A stretch of DNA of 64,000 nucleotides. It comes from an uncultured Actinobaculum sp. Lineage in GTDB: Bacteria > Actinomycetota > Actinomycetes > Actinomycetales > Actinomycetaceae. Positions 48,907 to 56,558 of this stretch are shown here, in pieces. The number at the start of each line of letters is the position of its first letter. The stretch's first letter is position 1. The position numbers and the translations under genes are program-made. The notes beneath the pieces are model-generated. The model made no database searches and was not told where the DNA came from. It worked only from the letters and a program-made list of their open reading frames with translations. Location: positions 174,230 to 238,229 of the forward strand of contig CALIHR010000055.1 of NCBI GenBank assembly GCA_938020505.1, written 5' to 3'.

Positions 48907-50166
48907 TCATTCGCGCGGCCGGGAAGGCGAAGTCCGCCCCCGCGCGGGAATGACCGACTTCATGAGCTTGTTGCCTTTCCCTCCGGTTCCGACGAATGCC
49001 GCAAGCAGCGAACGCCCCCATGGGCGTTTGAAAACCGACATGGCGAGGGCGCGCGCCGTCCCGCCTGCCCTGCCCGCGGGTGTGAAGAAAGCCCTGTTGC
49101 GCGCACCGACCTTCTGATAATGCCTGATGAACGGGCGCGACCTGGCCTCCCACTCTTCGAGCGCCCCGGCGACGTCGCCCTCCCTCTGCCCGATGATCGC
49201 GGTCAGCAGGTTCGCGCTCGCCAATGCGGTGGAGGCCCCCATACGCGAGTACAGGGTCAGGCACCATCCGGCGTCGCCCATGAGAACGACACGCCCCTTG
49301 TGCCATTTGTCCATGCGGACCTGCACGGCCTCGTCGAAGAGGCTCTCGTCGGCGCGTTCGAGCTGATCGATCGCGGCCTTGACCGTCGGGGCAACCCGCG
49401 GGCCGTACACCTCGCGGATTCGAGCGGCAGGCGAGGCGGCCGCGAACTCGGCGGCGACGTCGTCGGCCTTGTAGCTGAACATGACGGTGGCCGGACGGTC
49501 CTCGAAGGGAAACACCCAGAGCGATTTTCCGGCCTCGGCGAAGGTCGCGCCCTGGCCGCGTTCGAGCCCCGGAAGGTCCTCGGGAATCTGAGAGGCGACG
49601 ATCATGTACCCCAAGTGGCGGATGTACTTCTCATCCGGCCCGAAGACCAGCTTGCGGACCGTGGAGTGCACGCCGTCGGCGCCGACCAGCAGATCGTAGC
49701 GCTCGCGGCTTTCCGTGCCGTCCGAAGAGTCTTTGAGCCACACGTCGACGCCTGCGCCGTCCTGTTCGACGCGCGTCGGAACGGTCGAATACCGCACGTC
49801 GACCTTCGGATCGAGCGCCTCGATCGCCTCGTAGGCGGCGTTCTCGATGTCGCTGCGGAGCACGAGCCACGGGTCGCCGGGAAGGTCGCCGAAACCGAGG
49901 CCTCGGCGTTTTTCGCCGTTTTTGCCGAGTGCGTAGTTGTCTCGAACTTTGGGCGCCCTGTTGCGCATTCCGTTGAATCCCAGTTGCTTCGCAGCCACTT
50001 TGCCGACGGCGAAGAGCCCGACGAAGTAGCCTCCGCGGCGGCGCTCGGGGGCGCGCTCCACGACGGTCACGTCCCAGCCGCATTCGTGCAGCCCCTTGGC
50101 CATGGCCATGCCGGAAATCCCGAGCCCGACGATCAGTGCACGCTGTGAGCCGTTTCGTTCCTCCAT
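48907..50166 (-). CDS. FAD-dependent monooxygenase (PHBH-like)
   Basis: A 419-residue flavoprotein monooxygenase of the p-hydroxybenzoate hydroxylase fold. The FAD Rossmann motif is ALIVGLGISGMAMAKGL, the mid motif LLVGADGVHSTVRKLVFG contains GADG, and RVVLMGDAGWCLTLYSRMGA is the C-terminal GD motif. It resembles TetX/aromatic hydroxylase-type enzymes; the substrate is unknown. ATG 50166 is set by a TATGTT box at 6 bases, while the longer frame from 50319 has no ribosome site. It is divergent from lysX. Confidence 0.88.
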   Translation of the reverse strand: MEERNGSQRALIVGLGISGMAMAKGLHECGWDVTVVERAPERRRGGYFVGLFAVGKVAAKQLGFNGMRNRAPKVRDNYALGKNGEKRRGLGFGDLPGDPWLVLRSDIENAAYEAIEALDPKVDVRYSTVPTRVEQDGAGVDVWLKDSSDGTESRERYDLLVGADGVHSTVRKLVFGPDEKYIRHLGYMIVASQIPEDLPGLERGQGATFAEAGKSLWVFPFEDRPATVMFSYKADDVAAEFAAASPAARIREVYGPRVAPTVKAAIDQLERADESLFDEAVQVRMDKWHKGRVVLMGDAGWCLTLYSRMGASTALASANLLTAIIGQREGDVAGALEEWEARSRPFIRHYQKVGARNRAFFTPAGRAGGTARALAMSVFKRPWGRSLLAAFVGTGGKGNKLMKSVIPARGRTSPSRPRE

Positions 50167-50172
50167 GAGTCG

Positions 50173-50178
50173 AACATA
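50173..50178 (-). promoter_or_regulatory. -10 element (TATGTT), leaderless promoter
   Basis: On the minus strand TATGTT ends 6 bases before the monooxygenase ATG. No Shine-Dalgarno is present. Confidence 0.5.
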
Positions 50179-50342
50179 AGTGATCCCGCGAAATTCCGCT
50201 GCGGGCATCCACAATGCGGTCGCGGGCGCATCGCAAGCGCTTGCCCGACAAAGCACAAGCGCCTGCCCGCCGTTCTTCGGGAAGGCGCTCTTCGCCGCAC
50301 GCATCCGGATCGCTGACAATCGTCACTCGAATCGGTCTCCGA

Positions 50343-50372
50343 TGGACTGCGCAGCGCCCGACCCGTTACAGT
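50343..50372 (+). promoter_or_regulatory. Possible lysX promoter (TGGACT-N18-TACAGT)
   Basis: A -35-like TGGACT (50343-50348) and a -10 TACAGT (50367-50372) are spaced by 18 bases, giving an approximately 145-base leader before lysX. Confidence 0.35.
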
Positions 50373-50522
50373 TCCAATAGAAAATTTCACGGGTAAACCG
50401 CCCCTGGACGCCAGAAGCACGCGGACGGACCGGCGCTCGGGCCCATGCGGCCCTCGGCGCTTTCCGGGCAACCTGGCCCTTTCGGAGCAGCCCGTGAATC
50501 GCCGATGAGAAGGACAAGGGAT

Positions 50523-53500
50523 TTGACGAGCGAGCAGCCGACGACAGCGGACGGCGCGGCGCCGGAGGGGCGCATGCCGTCGGGGAAATCCATGCAAGAA
50601 AGGCACGTGCCGTCGGAGGGCCGCATTCCCTCTGAGGAACCCCGGCAAGAAGGGCACATGGCTGAAGAGGACGCCTTGGACGGTGTGACGTCCGACGGGC
50701 ACTCGGTGATGTCGGACGGGACGCTCGCAGCGGCTGAGAACCCGGCGGGCGCGAGCCGCAAGAAGAGCCCGAGCCGGGCCAAAGAGCTGGGCGCCCGCAT
50801 CCTGGTGTTCACTGTGCAGGCTTTCGCGGTGTGGCAGGCGGTCGCGCTGCTCTTGCTGGCCTTCGCTCCGGATTTCGTCTACGACGTCGCCCGCGCCCTC
50901 AATGTGACGAACATCCCCTCCTATCCGACCCTGCTGTCCTTTTTCCTGCTCACGTTCCTTTCGCTGGGGCTTTTGCGGCGCCAGCGCGCCGCGCTGTGGC
51001 TGTCCGTGGTGATGTGGCAGGTGTCCCTGATCGTCGCGCTGGCGGTCGCCGCCGTCCTCTCTCACATCAACTCGGACTCTTCGGAGCGATTCCGCCTGCA
51101 CGGCTGGCACTTTCTCGCGTCCGTCGCGTTCGCTTTGTTCGTCACCGCGAGCGCCTTCTGGATGCGCAGCGCCTTTCCCGCCCGCTTGGCCCCCGGCGCT
51201 TTGCGGCGGGCGTGCCTCGTCATCGTTTTGGGATTCGCGACGTCGGCCGGATTCGCTTTTTTCGCCCTGGAAACGGCGGGGTTCGGCAGGCGTCCCTTCC
51301 GCCAAGCGGTCAACTGGAGCGTTTCTGTGGCGCTCGGCCTTCCGTCCGACCAGCGTCCCTTCCGCTCTTCCATCGACGGGCCCTACTGGGTGGAGGCGGC
51401 GTCGGGCATCATCTCGGTTGCCACTGTCGTGTTGGCCATCGCCGTCTTTCTCCGCGCCGCGCCGCAGAACGTCCAAAGGGATTACGACGACGAACTGGCG
51501 GTGCGGCGGCTCCTCGTCGCCTCCGGCTCGGCGGATTCGCTCGGGTACTTCGCGACTCGGGACGATCGACGAACGGTCTTCTCCCCCGACGGCAAAGCGG
51601 CCCTGTCGTTTCGCGTGATCTTCGGCGTGTGTTTGGCCGCGGGCGATCCCATCGGAGACAGGCAATCGTGGCCTCAGGCCATCGCGAAGTGGCTGGAGCA
51701 CGCGCGTTCCTACGGTTGGGTCCCCGGAGTCATCTCAGCCAGCGAAGACGGAGCGAGGGCGTACCGCGCCCAGGGTCTCAGGGCGATCGTCCTGGGCGAC
51801 GAGGCCGTCATCGACGTCGCCTCCTTCAGGCTCGGAAGCCCGGAGCTGCGAGCCGTCCGCAAGGCGATCGCGGGGCCGACGAACGCCGGGTACCGGGTGC
51901 AGGTGCGGCGCCAGTCGGAGATTCCCGCGGACGAGCTGGAGGAGCTCGTCAAGATCGCCGACGTGTGGCGGCGCGGCGGCCCGGAACGGGGTTTTTCCAT
52001 GGCCTCCGGGCGGATCGGCGACCCGCGCGACGGGCGCACGGTGATCGTCACCGCGCACACCGCAGAGGGCGATGTGTGCGGCCTCCTGTCTTTCGTCCCG
52101 TGGGGCCGCCGGGACGTCTCTTTGGATCTCATGCGGCGTTCCCCGGCCGCGGTGTCCGGGGTCACGGAGCTCATGGTCACCCAGCTGATCGCGAATGCCG
52201 ACAGGCTTGGAATCACGCAGATCTCTTTGAACTTCGCGATGTTCCGGGAGTCCTTCGCCCGCGGCGAGCGCATCGGCGCCTCCCCGCTGGAGAAGCTCAA
52301 CCGCAAAGTTTTGGTCTTCGCTTCGCGCTGGTGGCAGCTTCACTCTCTCTACCAGTCGAACGAAAAGTACCTGCCGCAATGGCGCCCGCGCCTGCTCTGC
52401 TACGGCAGCACGGCGCAGCTGACCCAGGTGCTCATCGCCGTCGGGCAGGCCGAAGGCTTCGTCCCCGAGCTTCCCCGAACCTTCCAGCGCCGATCCCGCG
52501 CGTCGCAGCTCAACCTCCCGGAGACGGCGGCGAAGCTGGCCGAAGCCGTGCGCAAACAGGAAGAGGAGCTTTTCACGCCGACCGTGCCCGAGCGGCGGCT
52601 TTCCGAGCAGCAGCGAATTCGCAGGGGAAAGTTGGCGCGCCTGGTCGGCGCCGGCGTCGACCCCTATCCCGCCGACGTGCCGAGAACCCACGCGCTCAGC
52701 GACGTGAGGGACGATTCGGGGGCCGTCTCGGTGGTCGGACGCGTTGTGCGAGTGCGCGACCACGGCGGCGTCCTTTTCGCGGATCTGCGCGAGGGAGGGG
52801 TGGAACGCCAAGTCATGTTCACCGCCGACCGCCCCGAGGCCGGACTCGCGCTCTGGAGGGAAACGGTCGATCCCGGCGACCTCGTCAGCGTTTCGGGCAG
52901 GGCTTGCCGCAGCCGCTCCGGCGAGCTCAGCGTCCATGCGGACGGTTGGAGCATGGCCGCAAAATGCCTCACCCCTCCTCCGGACAAGCATCGGGGGCTG
53001 CGCGACGCCGAAGCGCGCGTGCGGCAGCGCCACATGGACCTCGCGCTCGACGGAGAGGCGCGACGCCGCCTTCTCGCACGCAGCGCGGCCGTGCGGGCAA
53101 TCCGAGGAAGGCTGGCCGAGCACGGCTTCGTCGAAGTCGAAACGCCTATGCTCAACCGCATTCACGGAGGGGCGAACGCACGGCCGTTCTCCACGCACAT
53201 CAACGCCTACGACCTCGATTTGACCTTGAGGATCGCGCCCGAACTGTACCTCAAGCGGCTGTGCGTCGGCGGATTCGAGAAGGTCTTCGAGATCGGGAAA
53301 AACTTCCGCAACGAGGGCGCGGACTCCACGCACAACCCCGAGTTCACGGCCTTGGAAGCCTACGAGGCGCACGGCGATTACACAACGATGCGCAGGCTCA
53401 CCGAGGATCTCATTCGGACGGCGGCGTGGGCGGTCCACGGAAAGGCCGTCGCGCCTGCGCCCGACGGCGGCGTCGTGAGCCTTGACGGCGAATGGCCGGT

Positions 53501-54047
53501 CGTATCGGTGCACGCGGCGGTCTCGCGGGCCGTCGGCGCCGACGTCACCCCGGACACGCCCGCGGACGAGCTCCAGCGGCTGTGCCGGGAGCGAGGCATC
53601 CGCTATGCCGCCTCGATGACCGCGGGAGACCTCGTGACCGAGCTCTACGAGGAGCTCGTCGAAGACAGCACGGGCGCCCCAACCTTCTACACGGACTTCC
53701 CGGTGGAGACCTCGCCGCTGACGCGGCGCCATCGAGGCGATCCGCGCCTGGCCGAACGCTGGGACCTCGTCGCCTTCGGCATGGAGCTCGGCACCGCCTA
53801 CACCGAGCTGACCGACCCGGTCGATCAGCGCCAGCGGCTCACCGAGCAGTCGTTGCGGGCGGCGGCCGGCGACCCCGAGGCCATGGAGGTCGACGAAGAG
53901 TTCCTTTCCGCCCTCGAATTCGGAATGCCTCCCACCGGCGGCCTCGGCCTGGGCATCGACCGGATAGCAATGTTCCTGCTGGGCGCTTCGATTCGCGAGA
54001 CCCTCGCTTTCCCGTTCGTCCGCCCGGAGGCTCGCCCCGTCTGTTGA
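50523..54047 (+). CDS. lysX: Bifunctional lysylphosphatidylglycerol synthetase / lysyl-tRNA synthetase LysX
   Basis: A 1174-residue fusion that charges tRNA-Lys and transfers lysine to phosphatidylglycerol, lowering envelope negative charge and giving cationic peptide resistance. The MprF-like half has a polar N-terminus, about six or seven TMs (about 90-330) and a DUF2156 transferase domain (about 340-650; FSPDGKAALSFRVIFGVCLAAGDPIGD is split across it). After about residue 690 comes a lysyl-tRNA synthetase with an OB-fold (VVGRVVRVRDHGGVLFADLR). Class II motifs follow: FEIGKNFRNEGADSTHNPEF (motif 2) and GLGIDRIAMFLLGASIRE (motif 3). TTG 50523 has AAGGA 8 bases upstream; ATG 50505 is possible. 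The length matches mycobacterial LysX. Confidence 0.93.
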   Translation: MTSEQPTTADGAAPEGRMPSGKSMQERHVPSEGRIPSEEPRQEGHMAEEDALDGVTSDGHSVMSDGTLAAAENPAGASRKKSPSRAKELGARILVFTVQAFAVWQAVALLLLAFAPDFVYDVARALNVTNIPSYPTLLSFFLLTFLSLGLLRRQRAALWLSVVMWQVSLIVALAVAAVLSHINSDSSERFRLHGWHFLASVAFALFVTASAFWMRSAFPARLAPGALRRACLVIVLGFATSAGFAFFALETAGFGRRPFRQAVNWSVSVALGLPSDQRPFRSSIDGPYWVEAASGIISVATVVLAIAVFLRAAPQNVQRDYDDELAVRRLLVASGSADSLGYFATRDDRRTVFSPDGKAALSFRVIFGVCLAAGDPIGDRQSWPQAIAKWLEHARSYGWVPGVISASEDGARAYRAQGLRAIVLGDEAVIDVASFRLGSPELRAVRKAIAGPTNAGYRVQVRRQSEIPADELEELVKIADVWRRGGPERGFSMASGRIGDPRDGRTVIVTAHTAEGDVCGLLSFVPWGRRDVSLDLMRRSPAAVSGVTELMVTQLIANADRLGITQISLNFAMFRESFARGERIGASPLEKLNRKVLVFASRWWQLHSLYQSNEKYLPQWRPRLLCYGSTAQLTQVLIAVGQAEGFVPELPRTFQRRSRASQLNLPETAAKLAEAVRKQEEELFTPTVPERRLSEQQRIRRGKLARLVGAGVDPYPADVPRTHALSDVRDDSGAVSVVGRVVRVRDHGGVLFADLREGGVERQVMFTADRPEAGLALWRETVDPGDLVSVSGRACRSRSGELSVHADGWSMAAKCLTPPPDKHRGLRDAEARVRQRHMDLALDGEARRRLLARSAAVRAIRGRLAEHGFVEVETPMLNRIHGGANARPFSTHINAYDLDLTLRIAPELYLKRLCVGGFEKVFEIGKNFRNEGADSTHNPEFTALEAYEAHGDYTTMRRLTEDLIRTAAWAVHGKAVAPAPDGGVVSLDGEWPVVSVHAAVSRAVGADVTPDTPADELQRLCRERGIRYAASMTAGDLVTELYEELVEDSTGAPTFYTDFPVETSPLTRRHRGDPRLAERWDLVAFGMELGTAYTELTDPVDQRQRLTEQSLRAAAGDPEAMEVDEEFLSALEFGMPPTGGLGLGIDRIAMFLLGASIRETLAFPFVRPEARPVC

Positions 54048-54297
54048 AGCTCGGAGGACCGCCTGTCCGTTCACGCCCCTGAAAGCCAGCCCCGCTCGCT
54101 GACACACGGAAACTCGTCCTGCCCGCTGACGCCCCGAAAACTCGCCCCGTCCATTCATGCCCGCGGCAGGCGGCCCGGCTCTTCTAAGCCCGATACAGCT
54201 CTAAAGTTCTGAAGGCAGGAGGGCAAACAGCGGGCGGCGCGACGCCGGGCAGCTCAGGCGGGCTGTGGACGCAGACGGATTGAGCCCGGGCCGCGGT
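54048..54297. other. Gap with degenerate repeats after lysX
   Basis: About 28-bp degenerate units (54070-54170), with CCCGAAAACTCGCCCCG-like cores, follow lysX. The remaining 54180-54297 holds nothing recognised. Confidence 0.4.
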
Positions 54298-55035
54298 TCA
54301 CGGGTTTTCAATGTGGCGCACAACTAGATCCGGCCTCGTCAGCGGGAAAACGTGATTCTGGCCGGTCAGCATGATCGTTCGAGCGTGCAGCTTGCGCCCC
54401 AGATCCCACTGGCTGCGCAGGAATCGACGCTGCTTGCCGCTGCCCGCGCCCACAAGGAGCAGCGGCGCCGGGCTGCGACGCCGCTGCTCCTTGTGGGCGC
54501 CGACGTCGAGCAGAGCTTCGACCCGGGCGGCATGCTCCCAGCTGGCTGAGAGCTGCTCGGCCAGGCGTCGGCTGTTTTCCCGCGTCCCGTAACGCGCACG
54601 CGCCTCGTTGATCGGAAGAGTGTCTTCGCTTCCGGTGGTTTGGCGGATTCCCCATCGGCGAATCTTGGGCCCCACGCGCCATAGGGCCTCAACGGCGGCC
54701 CCGGCCAGCTTGTCCATCCCCCGTCGAAGCTTCCCCTCTACGTGAAAGTGCGACGGGACCTCGTCCGGGGCGGTGGGGTCGATGAGAACCAGCTGTCTGA
54801 CCTGGCCGGGCCGGCGAAGCGCCCACTCAATCGCGGCGAGGCCGCCGAGCGAATGGCCAAGGAGGTCGACCTTCTGCGAATCCGACGCTCCGAGCTCGGC
54901 GCGAATGTCGTCGGTGTCAGCCGTCAGAGGGACCTTCCAAGAGTCGAGTGTGCGGGTGTCCGGCCCCAAGAGGTCCGCCAGCTTCTCGTAGTCTTTCGGC
55001 GGGAGCCCCCACCCCGGAAGAATCAGCCACGTCAT
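54298..55035 (-). CDS. Alpha/beta-fold hydrolase with internal inverted repeat
   Basis: A 245-residue soluble hydrolase. It shows LILPGWGLPPKDYEKLADLL, the nucleophile elbow GHSLGGLAAI, IDPTAPDEVP and the late His in LTGQNHVFPL. It resembles pimeloyl-ester carboxylesterase (BioH/BioV)-type enzymes, with no biotin gene nearby. ATG 55035 has GAGGTGA 7 bases upstream. A perfect 22-bp inverted repeat in the coding region adds HKEQRRR just before the PLLLVGAG strand, likely a local inverted duplication. Confidence 0.8.
   Translation of the reverse strand: MTWLILPGWGLPPKDYEKLADLLGPDTRTLDSWKVPLTADTDDIRAELGASDSQKVDLLGHSLGGLAAIEWALRRPGQVRQLVLIDPTAPDEVPSHFHVEGKLRRGMDKLAGAAVEALWRVGPKIRRWGIRQTTGSEDTLPINEARARYGTRENSRRLAEQLSASWEHAARVEALLDVGAHKEQRRRSPAPLLLVGAGSGKQRRFLRSQWDLGRKLHARTIMLTGQNHVFPLTRPDLVVRHIENP
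54446..54500. repeat. Perfect 22-bp inverted repeat inside CDS
   Basis: 5' arm 54446-54467 and 3' arm 54479-54500 are exact reverse complements, separated by an 11-base loop. On the minus strand they encode GAHKEQRRR and PLLLVGA. Confidence 0.95.
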
Positions 55036-55285
55036 ATCGCGTCACCTCGCTTGTCGCGCAGCATAGCTGCATAGACTCCTTTGAACCTCCCGTTTTCTCG
55101 TCCATTCCATCACGAAAACTTGTGAAACTCCTGTAAGTCCGCTGTTTTCTGTGTGCGATTTCTGTGAATCATCGATTGCCGCGGCATTAAGCGTCGAAGT
55201 CTCACTCGCGGCCGCATTGAACGCGGCGCCGCCTGCAACGGCATTGAATGCGGACGGCGCTTGCGGGGCGACGCTTGCGCCGTCG

Positions 55286-56065
55286 TCACTTACGCCGTCG
55301 TCGCACGACGAACGCCCCTTCCGGGTCGAATCCCGCCGGGGCGAAAGCGATGAGGACCCCGGTCAAGGAAACCTGGATTCGTTGGGTGAGGCCGAGGGGG
55401 CCGACTCCTAAAAGCTCGGCGCCAGTGAGGAAGCCGACGAAGAGAACGACGCCGATCGCAAGCGAGGGGGCCGCGATCCGCATGCCGAGCGAGTAGCGGG
55501 CACGATAACGGAAAAGGACGATCAGGATGAGGCTGCAAGCGACCGTCACCGTGCCCACTCCCACAGCCACGCTTGAGGCGTCGTGCATCCACTCGTATCG
55601 CCCCGCCTCCCCGGCCTCGATTTGCTCTCGGCATTCCGGCAGGGACAACGCGCAATCCAGCGGGGTCACCGTGCTGTCGACGATTGTCGCGAGAGCGAAG
55701 GTCAAAAGCCCCGCGGCGAGAGCCTGGCGGAAGAGGCAAAGGGAGCCCCAGCCCGCGCGCAGGGCGCCTTTGCCTTGCGCGATCGAAGCGGATTTTCGAC
55801 GGAGTCCTGTCTGGAATCCCACGTGCCGAACGAAAAGCAGTGTGCCGAAGACGATGGCGACGCCGCTGAGCAAGTCCGTGAGGCGGAAGAGCCAGCTCTT
55901 CGGGTACTGGCGCGCCGCCAGCTCGGACAGATAGGAATCGTGGACGCCGAGAGGCCAGCCGATGATCGCTTCGCCTATCGCGCTGATGTATGCCAGAGCG
56001 CCGAGCCACAGGAGAAGGGTCGCAAAGCGTTTGAGGCCGCGCGGCGACGGGCGGGCATCAACCAT
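55286..56065 (-). CDS. DUF998 family membrane protein
   Basis: A 259-residue protein with about seven TMs. ATLLLWLGALAYISAIGEAI begins it, followed by SYLSELAARQYPKSWLFRLT. The latter is the DUF998-type segment after TM1 with an S-x-L-S-E-x-[GA] core. It ends with an Arg/Lys-rich tail (VVRRRRK). ATG 56065 has AGGGA about 7 bases upstream. The family has no established function. The intergenic stretch to the hydrolase (55036-55285) contains no supported gene. Confidence 0.75.
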   Translation of the reverse strand: MVDARPSPRGLKRFATLLLWLGALAYISAIGEAIIGWPLGVHDSYLSELAARQYPKSWLFRLTDLLSGVAIVFGTLLFVRHVGFQTGLRRKSASIAQGKGALRAGWGSLCLFRQALAAGLLTFALATIVDSTVTPLDCALSLPECREQIEAGEAGRYEWMHDASSVAVGVGTVTVACSLILIVLFRYRARYSLGMRIAAPSLAIGVVLFVGFLTGAELLGVGPLGLTQRIQVSLTGVLIAFAPAGFDPEGAFVVRRRRK

Positions 56066-56503
56066 GAACAGTTCCCTGCCTCTCAATCGACGCCCAAGGA
56101 CACAGCGCTCCCGCCTCGACATCGCCGCAAGACGGATGAAACAAATCGAAATTTATCACAGCGACCATAAAACCGCGCGCTGCAAATAGTAGACGCGCGC
56201 TGCGAATAAGCAGAAACGATCAGCAGGAAGAGTGAGAGGCGCCCGCCAAGCAGACCCGGACGCGCCGCGCAGGCGCGACCGCGCAGCAAGGCTTTGCGCC
56301 TCTAAAACGGAGGGCTCTTGCGCCCCGTGCGAGGGAAAAGCGGCGATGAAGCCGCCGGGCGGTCTGACGCGCCGCGACTCGTTGGGAGGATAGTAGTTCG
56401 ACCCGCGGCGCATCAGGGGCGCTCCGGCCGATCGGCGCATGCGATCGGCGCAGGCGCTTCACTCAGCATACGCTTTTGTATCGACTGGGAGGAGGTTCGA
56501 CAC
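56066..56503. other. Intergenic region without recognised gene
   Basis: About 440 bp of mixed composition separate DUF998 from the terminator of the nucleotidase gene. Several overlapping frames are open on both strands but none has a ribosome site or protein-like content. The segment 56140-56200 is A/T-rich and contains two copies of CGCGCGCTGCnAATA. Confidence 0.35.
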
Positions 56504-56543
56504 GTCCGCGGTTGGGCGCTGCGCTCCCCGCCCAACCGCGGAC
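56504..56543 (-). terminator. Strong hairpin terminating the nucleotidase gene
   Basis: Arms GTCCGCGGTTGGGCG (56504-56518) and CGCCCAACCGCGGAC (56529-56543) form a perfect 15-bp stem with a 10-base loop, 16 bp after the stop on the minus strand. Confidence 0.75.
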
Positions 56544-56558
56544 ATCCTGTCCGTCGCT

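Noticed and set aside
55151..55411. 86-codon plus-strand ORF
   Set aside because: Overlaps the DUF998 3' end antisense and is Ala/Ser-rich with no ribosome site.
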